Source: Hetaerina americana
Taxonomy: Eukaryota > Arthropoda > Insecta > Odonata > Calopterygidae
Assembly: GCA_022747635.1 (NCBI GenBank)
Contig: JAKTNV010000023.1
Coordinates: 986,001 to 1,050,000, forward strand
Reading direction: 5' to 3'
Length of the DNA stretch: 64,000 bases
Numbering within the stretch: the first letter of the stretch is position 1; the number at the start of each line of letters is the position of its first letter. The notes under the pieces are model-generated. The model worked only from the letters and a program-made list of their open reading frames with translations, had not been told where the DNA came from and ran no database searches. Of this stretch, positions 21,589 through 32,280 are shown in pieces. The position numbers and the translations under genes were made by a program.

Positions 21589-22263
21589 TGAGACATGTAC
21601 AGGTTGCGGATTAGCCTCCTTTTCCTCCAAGGTATTCCTATTTTCTGGAATATACTCATTAGTTTACCCCAATTCATTCTATCAAACGCTTTTTCGAAAT
21701 CTACGAAACAGGCAAATACCTCGTGGTTGTATTCTATATTCCTCTCGATTAATAATCTCATTACTGCATTGGCATCACGCGTACCTCTTCCCTTCGTAAA
21801 CCCAAACTGATAGTCCCCTAAGTAATCATTTACCCTACACTCTATTCTTTTGTTAATGATCCTGAGACAGTTCTTCTAAATATTCCTTCCATCTCTCTTG
21901 GATCTTTCCTGTGTCAACTATTATCTTACCCGCCTTATCTCTAACTGTTAGCATAGATCTCCCTCTCTTACTTCCCGATAAAGATTTAACTTTGCTGTAC
22001 AGCGCACCGATTTCACCCTTCCTCTGCAGAGTTTCCATATCGTCGCACTACGTCTTCCACCATGCTTCTTTTGCTTTATTTTTTGCCCACCTCAATTTAT
22101 TGTTTAATTATTTTTACTTCATTTTGCCTAATTCTGTATTTACATTCTTCCATTTTTGCCGCTCATCCATCTTTGTAATCATCTCATCCGTGATCCATGG
22201 TTTCCTTGTCCTTGTAGCGGTAACGGTTCAAATAGTGTCATTCGCGACTTTAACCAACGCTTT

Positions 22264-23122
22264 CTAGATCCTTTCCCATTTTTCTTCGATAGTACCTAGC
22301 TCTTTACCATGCTCCATGATTTCCTCTACCGCCTGTTTGTATTCGTTCCTTTTCAAACCGTTTAATACTTCTACATTCTTTTTTCTAACCCGCCGTCCCT
22401 GCCTTATATTTTTGAAACGGACGCTACATTTCATAACAACTAAATTGTGGTCAGGGTCTGCATCCGCTCCCGGGAAGCTGTGAGAATTTATCACACTGTT
22501 CCTCAACCTGTGTGTAACCAGGATATATTCTAGCTGATACCTTTCTGAGTCACCTGACATTTTCCATGTATACCTGTGTCTTTTGTGGTGTCTAAACCAA
22601 GTGTTGGTGATGACTAACCCCTGTCTCCTCCATAACTCTACTGCTTTCTCCCCGCGGTCATTCCTCGTGCCTAAACCGTAGTCTCCCACCTCATCACCAT
22701 CTAATTCTTCCTTCGCCTACCATCGCATTCTAATCCCCCATCACTATCAAATGTTTCCCTGCAGAAACACACGCGAATATGTCCTCTAACTGATCGTATA
22801 TCCTATTGACCTCTTCTTCCTTACGGTTTCTCGGTGGCATGTATACCTGAATGATAACCAAGTTCGTCGGTTCTACTTTTATCTCTACTAGTAATAATCT
22901 ATGCGTTACCTGTTCTATGTTGACTACGCTTCTTCCTACCTTTTCATTTAATACTATGGCAACCCCTCGTTGGCTCTCGTACCCGCCGCTGTACATTATT
23001 CTATACTTATCACTCCAGTAATCCCCGCTATCATTCCATCTCACCTCGCATAGACCTAAAATATGTATTTTTCTACTTTCCATCTCTCGCTTAACATTCT
23101 CCAATTTCGCTGTCCTTATCAT
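22264..23122 (-). pseudogene. RTE apurinic-type endonuclease, broken
   Basis: ORFs 22730-23122 and 22264-22689 form one endonuclease/exonuclease/phosphatase domain. N-terminal motifs include ILGLCEVRWNDSG (catalytic Glu present), AIVLNEKVG and VIIQVYMPP. The metal-binding loop GD-W-N is interrupted: the codon after GD is TAG, consistent with a Trp TGG to TAG change. The frame restarts after this and continues to the SFPGADADPDHNLV motif, where the Asp-His catalytic pair is seen. Confidence 0.88.
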
Positions 23123-23822
23123 TGTCCTAATATTCCACGTTCCTATTCTAACTAAATTTATCTTCTTTTCCCGCGTCTTCTGTCCTACTGCTGTCGGTTT
23201 TCCCTGGCAGGGGTTTCGTGGGATGACGACCGGGGAAGTCTTGCCTCCCCCGCTGCCGGGGACGGCACACGGCCGATTAAGGCCGAGCCCCGCAGTTGCC
23301 AGGACTCAAACTATCTGTATTGTCCATCATTTAAATTTTGGGAATGATAATTGAGGCGGTTTACTGTTGCGTTCCTCAATAGTGTTTTTAACGTGACACC
23401 ATCACTTACTGGTCGCTCCACTGGGGTCAGACGCCATTGCAGCCGCCTCACTGAGGAACAGACGCTGTGTGGACTACGTTTTGTCTGGCTGCTAACCTTC
23501 GACCTAGCTTGGTTGACCCTATCAGGAGCGATTACAATTAATCCCGCCAGCACAGCTCTAGGCGTCGGAACGCTCATACCCTTCATCTAAATCTACTTAA
23601 CATCCCGCAAGGGCGTTTGGCGGGGGGTGTTAGTAAACCACCCGTAATTTAGAAACGAAAAAAACTGCATGCAAGAACCACAAATTCCTGCATCCACAAA
23701 AATTGGCGCGCATTCATGCAAGAATACTTACACCCCTCACTCATGCAAACAGACAAACCACCAACAAACATGCACAGGCACCTTAAAGTATACCTAACAG
23801 TCGTTCATGTCCTCAGTCGTTC

Positions 23823-24821
23823 ATGTCCTCTCAGTCGTTTCATGTCCTTGGTAGTGAACGGACGTCTCTCTACTCTCTCGACATGCCGTCAAACTGTGGG
23901 AAATGTGGTCACATTGTAAAGCGCGTCAAAGGTAATGTTTCCCGTGGTGATTGCCGTGAACAGTACCATCTTGCTTGTTCCTCGATGACGGAGGAAGACC
24001 TACGAACTCTGGAGGACTTGAAACGGCCATGGAACTGTGTCTCGTGTCTTGAGAGGAAACGTTCCATCAGAAGTGATACCACCCCTATTAAGAGCAATGG
24101 CAGCCTTGCTGGTGAAGAACCCGCAGCTGCTACACTGAACGAAATCCTGACTCGAATCAAGTGCCTCCAGGACGAGCAAGGTGAGATCAAAAAGTCCCTT
24201 CTGTGGTGCCACGAGACAATGAATGAGTTGAACAAGTCCATTAGCCAGGTCAACGGTGCAATTGCAAGCCTTGGTGAAAAACTCGAGAAAACAATTGGTG
24301 ATTTGTGCCAGTTGCAGAAACGGGTGTCAGAACTAGAACAATACACCCACCAACTAGAGCAAGAAACCAAGGGAAATGTAGTTGAGATCCAGGGGTTTCC
24401 AATAAAAGAAGGTGAAATACTTAGTGCTATCATCCATCAGATAGGCCTGGCAATAGGAGTTCAAGTGGATACATCGGACATCGATTACGTCTATCGTGTG
24501 AAAACTCGTAGTGACTCAGATCGGCCCCCCATCATTATTCTTCGATTTTTGAGGCAAGGAATGGTTAGCGAGTTCCTTAGCCGGCGGAGAGTTAAACGCG
24601 ACCTTAGTACACGTGACATTGGGCTTAATAACGTCCCTAATCAGACGATATACATAAACGAGGCCCTCACACAGTTCAATAGGAAACTTTACGCTAAAGC
24701 CAGGGAACTCAAAAGAGCAGGAAAATTCAAATATCTTTGGATACGAGGAGGAAGGATTTACACGAGAATAAGTGACGGGGGGGGAACGAAGTGTGATTAC
24801 CTGTTTCGAAGATCTCAGTAA
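23823..24821 (+). CDS. CR1 ORF1 protein with PHD-type zinc finger and coiled coil
   Basis: An intact frame of 332 codons from the first ATG. A second ATG at 23883, which starts MPSNCGKCGH, is the likelier start because the first 20 codons lie in the 5' repeat DNA. Domains, numbered from 23823: residues 24-75 show Cys/His spacing of a PHD finger (CGKC, then C-x4-YHLAC, then WNCVSC); 105-175 are heptad-rich (coiled coil, GEKLEKTIGDLCQLQKRVSEL); 185-300 resemble the RNA-binding and C-terminal domains of LINE ORF1 proteins (VVEIQGFPIKEGE). Such proteins bind element RNA; PHD fingers in CR1 ORF1 may engage chromatin. Confidence 0.88.
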   Translation: MSSQSFHVLGSERTSLYSLDMPSNCGKCGHIVKRVKGNVSRGDCREQYHLACSSMTEEDLRTLEDLKRPWNCVSCLERKRSIRSDTTPIKSNGSLAGEEPAAATLNEILTRIKCLQDEQGEIKKSLLWCHETMNELNKSISQVNGAIASLGEKLEKTIGDLCQLQKRVSELEQYTHQLEQETKGNVVEIQGFPIKEGEILSAIIHQIGLAIGVQVDTSDIDYVYRVKTRSDSDRPPIIILRFLRQGMVSEFLSRRRVKRDLSTRDIGLNNVPNQTIYINEALTQFNRKLYAKARELKRAGKFKYLWIRGGRIYTRISDGGGTKCDYLFRRSQ

Positions 24822-24831
24822 TTTCACATAA

Positions 24832-27668
24832 ATGCCTAACTCCACAGAAATGTTAAAAATGTGCCATGTAAACGCACAGTCATTATTCACACACCTTGAT
24901 GAGTTCCGGGACTACTTTTCTGCTCGAAATTATCATGTCATTGCTGTTTCTAAAAGTTGGCTTAACGAAAACATCTCTTCGGAATCCGTCAAACTAAGTA
25001 ATTACAACATTTTGCGAAATGACAGACCAGGAAGAGTTGGTGGTGGTGTTTGTGTGTACTTGCACGAGAGCTTATCATTTAAATTGCTGTTAAATTCTGA
25101 TGGCTCCCCCTTCAGGCCAGAATATATGTTCATTGAAATAGCTGGAAAGGAGGGTAAAATATTGTTTTGTGTCGTGTACAGACCCCCCAAAACAGGCTAT
25201 ATGTCTGAAGACTTTGAGCCTTCTCTGATCCGTCTTCTTCCTAGCTACAAAGGCGTGATTCTGTGTGGTGACTTTAACAGTGATATCATGAAGAAAACAT
25301 ACAATAGCACCTATCTCAGTGACCTACTATTTAGTTGTAACCTATTCCTCATTCCCTACCAGCCCACCCATAATCTTGTGAATAGCAGTACCCTCCTAGA
25401 CCTCTTTATTGTCGACGACATGTCCAAGGTTGAAGAGTATGGACAGCTCCCTGTCTCTTTTTTGTCTGAACACGACCTAGTTTTCATTAAATATAGATTT
25501 AAATTGCAAACTTATAAACCTAATTATATGTATTCTATTGTTTCAGGCTTCACTTCGTGGAAGTAATTGATATCCATTATTGAAATAGAAAGAAAGACTC
25601 GTACTGTGGATAAAAAAATTAATACCTTCAATACAATACTCATGCAACTCTTTGATACACATGCGCCAAAAAAAGTTATTCAGCCAAAACGTCATCCAGC
25701 TCCATGGTTAACCTCCGAAATTAGGAACCTCATGGCCGTTATGGATCGTCTTCGCCGTAATTTCAGAAGAACTACTCTCCCGAACCTTCACGAACAATAC
25801 AAAGTGGCTCGCAATCAAGTGCAGCACCGAATCCGTACCGCTAAACAAAAATACTATGTTTCGTGCTTTTCCGATAAATGGGACATAAAGTCCACTTGGC
25901 AGGAGCTGAGGCGCCTCGGACTTGGAAAGCCTAGACGTCCCCCATTCAAAATGAACTTCCCCTTGGATGATTTAAATAGCTACTTTCTCACGTCTGCTTT
26001 CAAGGATGAAAATGATGTCGAGGATGGTAACCATTCTACTCAAACCCAAAATAATCTCACTTCATTAGATCATGCATTATTCTCTGACTTTGACGATGGA
26101 AGGCTTTATTACCCCCACTATACACCCGAAATGCTGATAACACAAGTGAAAAGTTTAAAATCAAATTCAACAGGTGTCGATGGAATCAGTGCTAGAATGC
26201 TAAACGTTATTCTCCCAGTAGTAATGCCTATGATACTAAACATCTATAACTGTTCACTCAATTACTCTATATTACCTACCCTGTGGAAATCTGCCCTAGT
26301 TCGGCCAATAATGAAAATAACAACTCCAAAAGAAATGTCTGACTACCGACTTATTGCACTTCTTTGCTCTATTTCCAAACCTCTCGAGCGAATCGTTCAT
26401 ACGGTTACAGTGGAGCATCTTACGCGGCACAATTTCTTTGATGAGTATCAGTCGGGCTTTCGTAAGCTCTATAGCACTCAGTCGGCTTTGATAAAGGTAA
26501 CTGATGATATACGCAGATCCATAGACGCAAAAAAGGTAACAGTTTTAGTCCAATTCGATTTGAGCAAGGCTTTTGATTCAGTAGACCACGGCATACTACT
26601 GGAACGTATGAGCAAACTCAAGTTCTCTTACTCTGTCCTTCGCTGGTTTCGCTCCTATCTGTCTAATCGTCAGCAAGCTGTTAAAGATGAAGACGGGAAT
26701 GTATCTGTTTTCCAACCTGTCCTATGTGGAGTTCCACAGGGGTCAATTCTCGGGCCTTTATTATTTACTATTTTTATAAAAGAACTAGCTACCATAATAA
26801 CTCATTGTAAACATCACTTTTATGCTGACGATCTACAGATATATCTTGAGTCCTACCCCTCTGAATTTAACCATGCCATTGACTTGGTCAACAAGGGTAT
26901 CCAACTCATCTGTAAATGGCTGACTGAAAATCGAATCTAAATCCCAAAAATATCAAGTCGATAATCTTTGGAAGCACCGCCAATGTACATATGCTGCTCG
27001 CAAGTGATCTCCCTAAAATAAGTGTTTTAAATACTCAAATTGACTACTCAAATACAGTGAAAAGCTTAGGAGTATATCTAAGCAGTACCTTAACCTGGCG
27101 CGAGCAAGTAAATGCCATTTCTAATAAAGTTCATAAAACTCTTTACACAATGAAGCATTTCAGACACCTAATCCCTATAAAGTTACGCCAGAAGCTTGTT
27201 CAAACGTTAGTATTACCACATCTCGACTATTGCTCAGTTGTCTACGCTGAAGTGAACAAGGAGATAAATACAAAATTACAAAGGCTCCAAAATTCTTGTC
27301 TACGATTCATCTTTAATATGCGTTTTAATGAACGTGTAACTCCTTACTATAAAATGTTGAATTTGTTAAAACTCGATCAGAGGAGAATGCTTCAAAAGGC
27401 CTCACAATTATTTAAAGTTCTGAATTCAAAAACCCCTTCATATTTATATGAAAATTTTATATTCAATTCACTTACGACAAAGAGATCAACCCGCATTACA
27501 AAAACATTCCATCTTCCCAAATACCGCACAGCTATATATGAAAAGTCATTCAGTATTTCATCCAGTAAACTATGGAACTCTTTGCCTAATAGTGTAAAAT
27601 TATCCAGGAATACATCCCAATTCAACAGGAAAATGTTTGAATATCTGTCTACCACACTACCAAAATGA
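24832..27668 (+). pseudogene. CR1 ORF2 endonuclease/reverse transcriptase, inactivated
   Basis: The endonuclease (24832-25566) has HVNAQSL and CGDFNSD, but the catalytic Glu position reads Lys (AVSKSWL instead of S-E-x-W-L) and the C-terminal SDH reads SEH. A TAA at 25564-25566 breaks the frame. The RT (25567-26940) has QFDLSKAFDSVDH, CGVPQGSILGPLLF and the intact HFYADDLQIY. A one-base frameshift after WLTENR near 26936 separates the C-terminal part (in frame again from about 26940, ORF 26991-27668, SLGVYLSSTLTW, LPHLDYCSVVYAE). Gene order and length fit CR1. It has at least two frame breaks plus substituted endonuclease residues. Confidence 0.92.
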
Positions 27669-28295
27669 CCTTATTACTGTTCTATCAGGCTAAATATTTA
27701 ACTATTGTTCTTTGTATTTGTATGTATGTATTGTTCTATATGTTTCGTTCAACTGATGTTAAATTATGTCTTGTTTCACTAGTTTAGAACCAGTTTCACT
27801 CCATAGGTTTCAAAACCTAATGTAACCTGTATTCTGCTCCAAGGGACTTTGCTCCCAGAGCAATAAAAATTGTTTATATATATATAACATCTTTGCAATG
27901 TTTAATTTTTTTCCGACTTGTAAATTCAATGTTTTCAATATTTGTAAAGGGACTTCGGTTTCTTACTATTATGATTTCTGAATGTTCGGGGAAAGAATGA
28001 GTATTTGTACCTATCTGTGCTGGAATCTATCTCCCTTAGTTTATCTTTGTGGTCTGATCTACCTAAGTAGTGTGGGGCCATTATAATTCCTTTAGTGTCA
28101 TCGTTAAACTCGTTTGTTCTGAACCTTTCTAAAAGTCTAAGCCTCGCTTCTTCTCTCCGCACTTCAAGTGGTTCCCAGCCTAAATCCCCTAAGAGACCTG
28201 TCACACTTGTGTTGTTATCATGACAATTTTTAACGAATCTGGCGGATTTTCTCTGGACTTTATCTAATTTTTTTTGCCAAATTTTCTTCCTTCCA

Positions 28296-30972
28296 CCATG
28301 TCAAGGTTGTAGTCCACTGAGAGTATTAGAGTGCCTGATTGGCTTACACTTCCCAAAGGTAATAGTTTTGGGATGATGCTAATTGTAAGGAAAATTTCGT
28401 TATTCAATGCTTTATGGTAGATGCATAATATTTTCTTTCAAAATGTCGCTAAAATTAAACGAGCGACCTCCAATCCAAGAAACTTATATTAAAGGAATTT
28501 CTACGGCTCTATTATGCTTGAGAATTTCGTTTCCTTTTTATTTCTTAAATTTATTGATAATATAATCTTTACAGGAGCTCGTTTTTCATTTACGTATGTC
28601 TTTTTGGCAAAAAGGCTATTAGATAGTTACATATTGAAGACAATGTGTCCCACATATCTGCGTTATTTATAATTAATAATACACAGGCACGTCATGAAGG
28701 CACGGGGAAATTTCGCTGGTGCCCTAACGTTGATGCTCTATCTTCACCATCAACGCACAATGGGTATGATTTCAGCGCTCCTCATCGCACTGAAATTATT
28801 TGCTTCCCATCTCCGATACTCCATAGCAAAAGGGAAAGTTCTAGGGAGTCCGCTGAAGAGATGAATAGAGGGAAAAGAGAGGGATGCACAGCGGAGGAAG
28901 AGCAAGAATGGAATCCACGATGAAGCGTGCAGTCGAAGATGCGGGAGCAGGGGTTTTGAGGAGCGGACGTAACGAGACGCGGAGGGGGGCGGGGGTGGGG
29001 GGAGGGCAGCGAACCAATCATCGAATGGCCGACGGCTGACTTTAATCACGCACACTTGCTAAAAGGGCTTAAGCAGTGTTCGCATTCATATGGGAATTAG
29101 GATTTAGACATGCAACATTAAACGTCGAAGATATAAAGGAACACTCTCCAGCTAAGCGGAGGACGGATTCGGAAAATTATCATCTAATCTGGGGAAAAAT
29201 ACAATCAGGAAGATACGCACTATCTGTATACAATATCGCAAATGCGAATCACGATTTATTTGCGTGATATCCTCCGTGCCATCCTTGTATTTACCTGTGT
29301 CTTGATCGGACTATGGAGCGTCTCTCAACGGCTTAAGAATGCTCTCCGTACTTTTGACGATACTCTAAGCAGGATCGCAAAAAATCACGGGAATTAAAAA
29401 TTACAATACGGTGTGGCGAAAAAATACACTCGTTTCTCTCTTCTCCGACGGCAGTAAGTGGTGATAAAGAGGACACCCATCTCCTTCTCCTCACCCTGAT
29501 TTGCTGAGGAGGCACCGAATATGGGTAGAATCAATAGGGCCAGCCGGCTACGAGTATGAGAAGGTACTCGAGAACATACGAAGAAACTGTGCGTTTTTTG
29601 CACCGATTTCATTGAGCTTTGCTCCTGTTTACAAAGTGCTAAACATTCATGCTCTACGAGTTGAATTACTCGTATGGTCGCCAAATATTTAATATTCACG
29701 GCCCTCATGAACTCTCGGTATGTCGTCGGCCGTATTCTATTGTTTTGTATGAAGATCTTGTCATAAATGTAGGCCTCAAAAACTCTGTTTTACATTCATG
29801 CAATTCATTACTCTAATTTCTCATTGCATTACATTCATAGAGAGAAAGTTCTTTTGCATATTCCCTCCCGCCCCATTAGCTGCAGCATTGTTCTCCTGTA
29901 CGGACTTTGCTAACGAAGTAAACCAGGGACCTTTCTTACATATTTCCACTAACCTAAATGATAAAAATTCGTTCATTTGCTCTGCTTGACAGTGGAGTCT
30001 TTGTGAAAACGGAATAAAACAGGATAATGGAAATTTAGAGTAATTTCTGCACCGAGGTTAATAATGATTATTGGTAACCGGAAAATATTCAAAATACCAG
30101 GCGTTATTCCTCAATTTTTAGATTAAAGTTACCTCATAATATCTATCTAACTGTTATGATACAAGTATCTTAAATTCTCCAAACATGTCATTATAAAACA
30201 GCTGTTAGGTTTTTAAGCATGAGATAGCAGTCCGTAGAGCCGATTGCCTCCATTTAAAAACAAGTGTGGATGGGTTCAATCGAAATCCCATCGCGCACAC
30301 CCATAGGTTCTCCTTTTCTTTAATTTTGTCCTTCGATTTTCAGATCATTCGCGTACTTGTGACGAAGGTTTGGGCATTAAGAGTTGGGTCGTTCCAAATG
30401 TAAGCCACTTGAATTTTACTCGGATGAGGCCGATAGGCCCACCACCAACTTACCTCCAACCGCGCTGCAACCTGCGACGGGACACCGCCTACAACTACGT
30501 GTACTCACGAGAAATGCTGTCCACAGCGAACGCCCGGAATAGCATTCAAAATACCCACGTCATCATCGGCTTCCACCATGTGTCCAACACACGAGAATGA
30601 AATATCGTCCTATGCTTGAAATAATGCCCGCAGGACCTTTTAATGACGGCGGGCATGTGGACGCCACCCACTCGTTAAGCTATTTTTTAAAATAAAGACG
30701 GGCGGCATCAAAGAAAAAAAGGGCACTGGAGGGCATTCAAATTAATGAGAAACTTCGAAATTCGTCTTGATGTTCGGTGAAGGCAATGTATTTTTATTCT
30801 GCGTTGCGATTGAAGTGGATTTCTGAGTAACTAATCCCGCTATGAAGCTAATTCCTCATTGAAAAATATCTATTCAATCCTCTTTCTCTTCCATTAACTT
30901 AACGACATTCACAAAGGTATCTTAGCTAGCGAATTATCAAAAAGTGATTTCATTCCACTTAGGCCACCTCGT
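28296..30972. other. No recognised gene; includes a GC-rich patch
   Basis: DNA from 28645 to 29040 becomes purine- and GC-rich, with a G-run cluster at 28981-29009 that fits a G-quadruplex pattern. ORF 30370-30600 (77 codons, ending TRE) follows a TTTTCAG at about 30335-30343 and could be an exon, but shows no known domain. A tRNA-like B-box remnant near 30273 is too degraded to call. The rest is AT-rich and empty. Confidence 0.35.
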
Positions 30973-32280
30973 GCGAGGTCTGTTCAAAAAGTATTGCGAC
31001 TTTGGTGTTTTTTCAAAAAATATTTCTTCATTCGTGAATATCTGTTTCGTCCCCTTCAAAGTAATCTACAGATATTATACACTTGTGCCAACGTTTTCCC
31101 CATTCCTCGAAGCACTTCAAAAGATCATTTTTGTGATATACTATAGTATTAAGATCCTCCTTCGATGCAGTCTTTATCTCGCCAACCCAGCTCAGCGTCG
31201 TTCTTTCATGGACCTCTTTAGTTTCGGGAGCAGGAAAAAGTCACTGGGGGCCAGATCTGGCAAACACGGTACCTACGGAATCATTATTTGTTGCTTTTGG
31301 CCCGAAATTCACGCACAAGTAACAATCTGTGAGCATGGGCGTTGTCATGGTGCAAAACCAAATATTTGCTCTTCAACAAAACCGGAGGTTTGTGGCGGAT
31401 TGGTTCGCGCAAATTGCGCATAACTTACAGATAATAGTCCTTATTTACCGTGCTACCCTATGGCAAGAACTCATGATGCATTACGCCCCTGATATCGAAG
31501 AAAACTGCAAGCAAAACTTTCACACTCGACCGAACTTTGCGCACTTTTTTCAGTCTTCGCTTGTGCTGAAGTTCCAATGAGTTGATTGACCTTATTTTCC
31601 ACGGCATAACCATGCAACCATGATTCGTCACCAGTCATGACCAACTGGACGATATTTTGGTCGTCGCGGATAGAGTCCAACACCTCATTAGCGATTTCAA
31701 TAAGTTGCTGTTTTTGGTGGATTTTGAGCATTTTTGGTACGAATTTCGCAGCGACCCGTGTCATGCCCAAATCATTGGTAAAAATCGAATAGCACGATCC
31801 AATCGAAACCTTTAGGTCCAACGCAACTTCTCCAACGGGGATTTGACGATTGGCCAATAATATTTTCTTCACTTCATCAACGTTTTCGTCTGTTGTTGAC
31901 GTGCTAGGGCGTCCGGCACGCTCTTTGTCGTTCACATCTTCTCGGCCCTTTGAGCATATTTTGTACCACCGACAAACGTTGCTTCGGTCCAAGGTATCTT
32001 CTCCATATGCCACGGTCAACATTTGGAGTTCGTCTTGGCACTTAATTTGGTTTTTCTCACAATGTTTGATACAGATTATGTGATCGATTGTTTGGAACAG
32101 GCAAAAATCGAGGACAAACCAAAACATCTGTCAAAAATTAAGGGAATATACAAAATGACCGAACTTTTCGGCATAAGGGAGAGGCATAAGTACCAGTATA
32201 ACGCCACAACAAAATCGAAAATCAAATATACGTAACCCACGAAAATTCAAAAGTCGCGATACTTTTTGAACAGACCTCGT
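30973..32280 (-). mobile_element. mariner-type DNA transposon, full length but dead
   Basis: Terminal inverted repeats CGAGGTCTGTTCAAAAAGTA at 30974-30993 and its complement at 32260-32279 bound about 1.3 kb, the usual mariner size. The expected TA target duplication is seen at the right edge (32281-32282) but is mutated at the left. One minus-strand transposase gene fills the element. Confidence 0.92.
31080..32127 (-). pseudogene. mariner transposase (D,D34D type), frameshifted
   Basis: ORF 31471-32127 covers the N-terminal helix-turn-helix region (CRWYKICSKGREDVND), the linker (AGRPSTS) and the first catalytic Asp (VMTGDESWLHGY). Beyond a frame break near 31570 the second Asp (HHDNAHAH) at about 31335-31358 and the third (DLAPSDFFLLPK) at about 31210-31245 are visible in other frames. 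All three catalytic Asp survive; frameshifts and stops inactivate the gene. Confidence 0.9.

Larger units (their letters stand above)
21024..22038 (-). pseudogene. RTE reverse transcriptase, broken
   Basis: The N-terminal linker is at 21853-22038. The palm region 21450-21761 has CFVDFEKAFDRMNW with the first catalytic Asp. After the inserted hammerhead element, 21024-21410 has GVRQGCQLSPLLFNLY and the intact active site RFADDQALVC. The thumb ends near RFSRKKKANL. The fingers are deleted, the frame is split by the insertion, and further stops occur, so no active enzyme is expected. Confidence 0.9.
20418..23581 (-). mobile_element. RTE-type (BovB-like clade) retrotransposon, near full length (RTE copy 2)
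   Basis: This copy spans the conserved 3' end (GGTAATCTACCGG at 20419) to a GC-rich 5' region (about 23130-23581), which abuts a Jockey-like 3' end. Single-ORF RTE elements encode an apurinic-type endonuclease plus reverse transcriptase. Here the endonuclease is at 22264-23122 and the RT at 21024-22038. A 179-bp hammerhead element is inserted at 21410-21588. About 350 bp covering RT fingers is missing at 21865/21866 relative to copy 3, with 2-3 nt of microhomology at the join. Confidence 0.9.
23800..27885 (+). mobile_element. CR1-type non-LTR retrotransposon, nearly complete
   Basis: This 4.1-kb element lies inside a Jockey-like tail, with a short AACA duplicated at 23796-23799 and 27886-27889. 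It starts with 16-bp repeats (GTCGTTCATGTCCTCA at 23800 and a close copy at 23816, then a third variant). ORF1 and ORF2 are separated by 10 bp. After ORF2 the 3' UTR holds AATAAA at 27862-27867 and ends in a short TA repeat. Point mutations in ORF2 make it inactive, though it is well preserved and so relatively young. Confidence 0.9.
23582..28295 (-). mobile_element. Jockey/CR1-like retrotransposon, 3' fragment split by CR1 (copy B)
   Basis: The 3' end is at 23582 (TTCATCTAAATCTACTTA, the complement of the AGATGTAGATGAA terminus at 38.8 kb), followed by the GC-rich terminal segment and tail to about 23799. The CR1 element then intervenes, and the copy continues at 27886-28295 with ORF 27935-28204 (LLGDLGWEPLEVRREEARL, then YKYSFFPRTF). 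The coordinates include the inserted CR1. It is 5'-truncated at about 28295. Confidence 0.85.

Noticed and set aside
23909..24433. 174-codon minus-strand ORF
   Set aside because: Shadow of the intact CR1 ORF1.
30230..30300. tRNA-like SINE head
   Set aside because: B-box resemblance is interrupted and no body or target duplication is seen.
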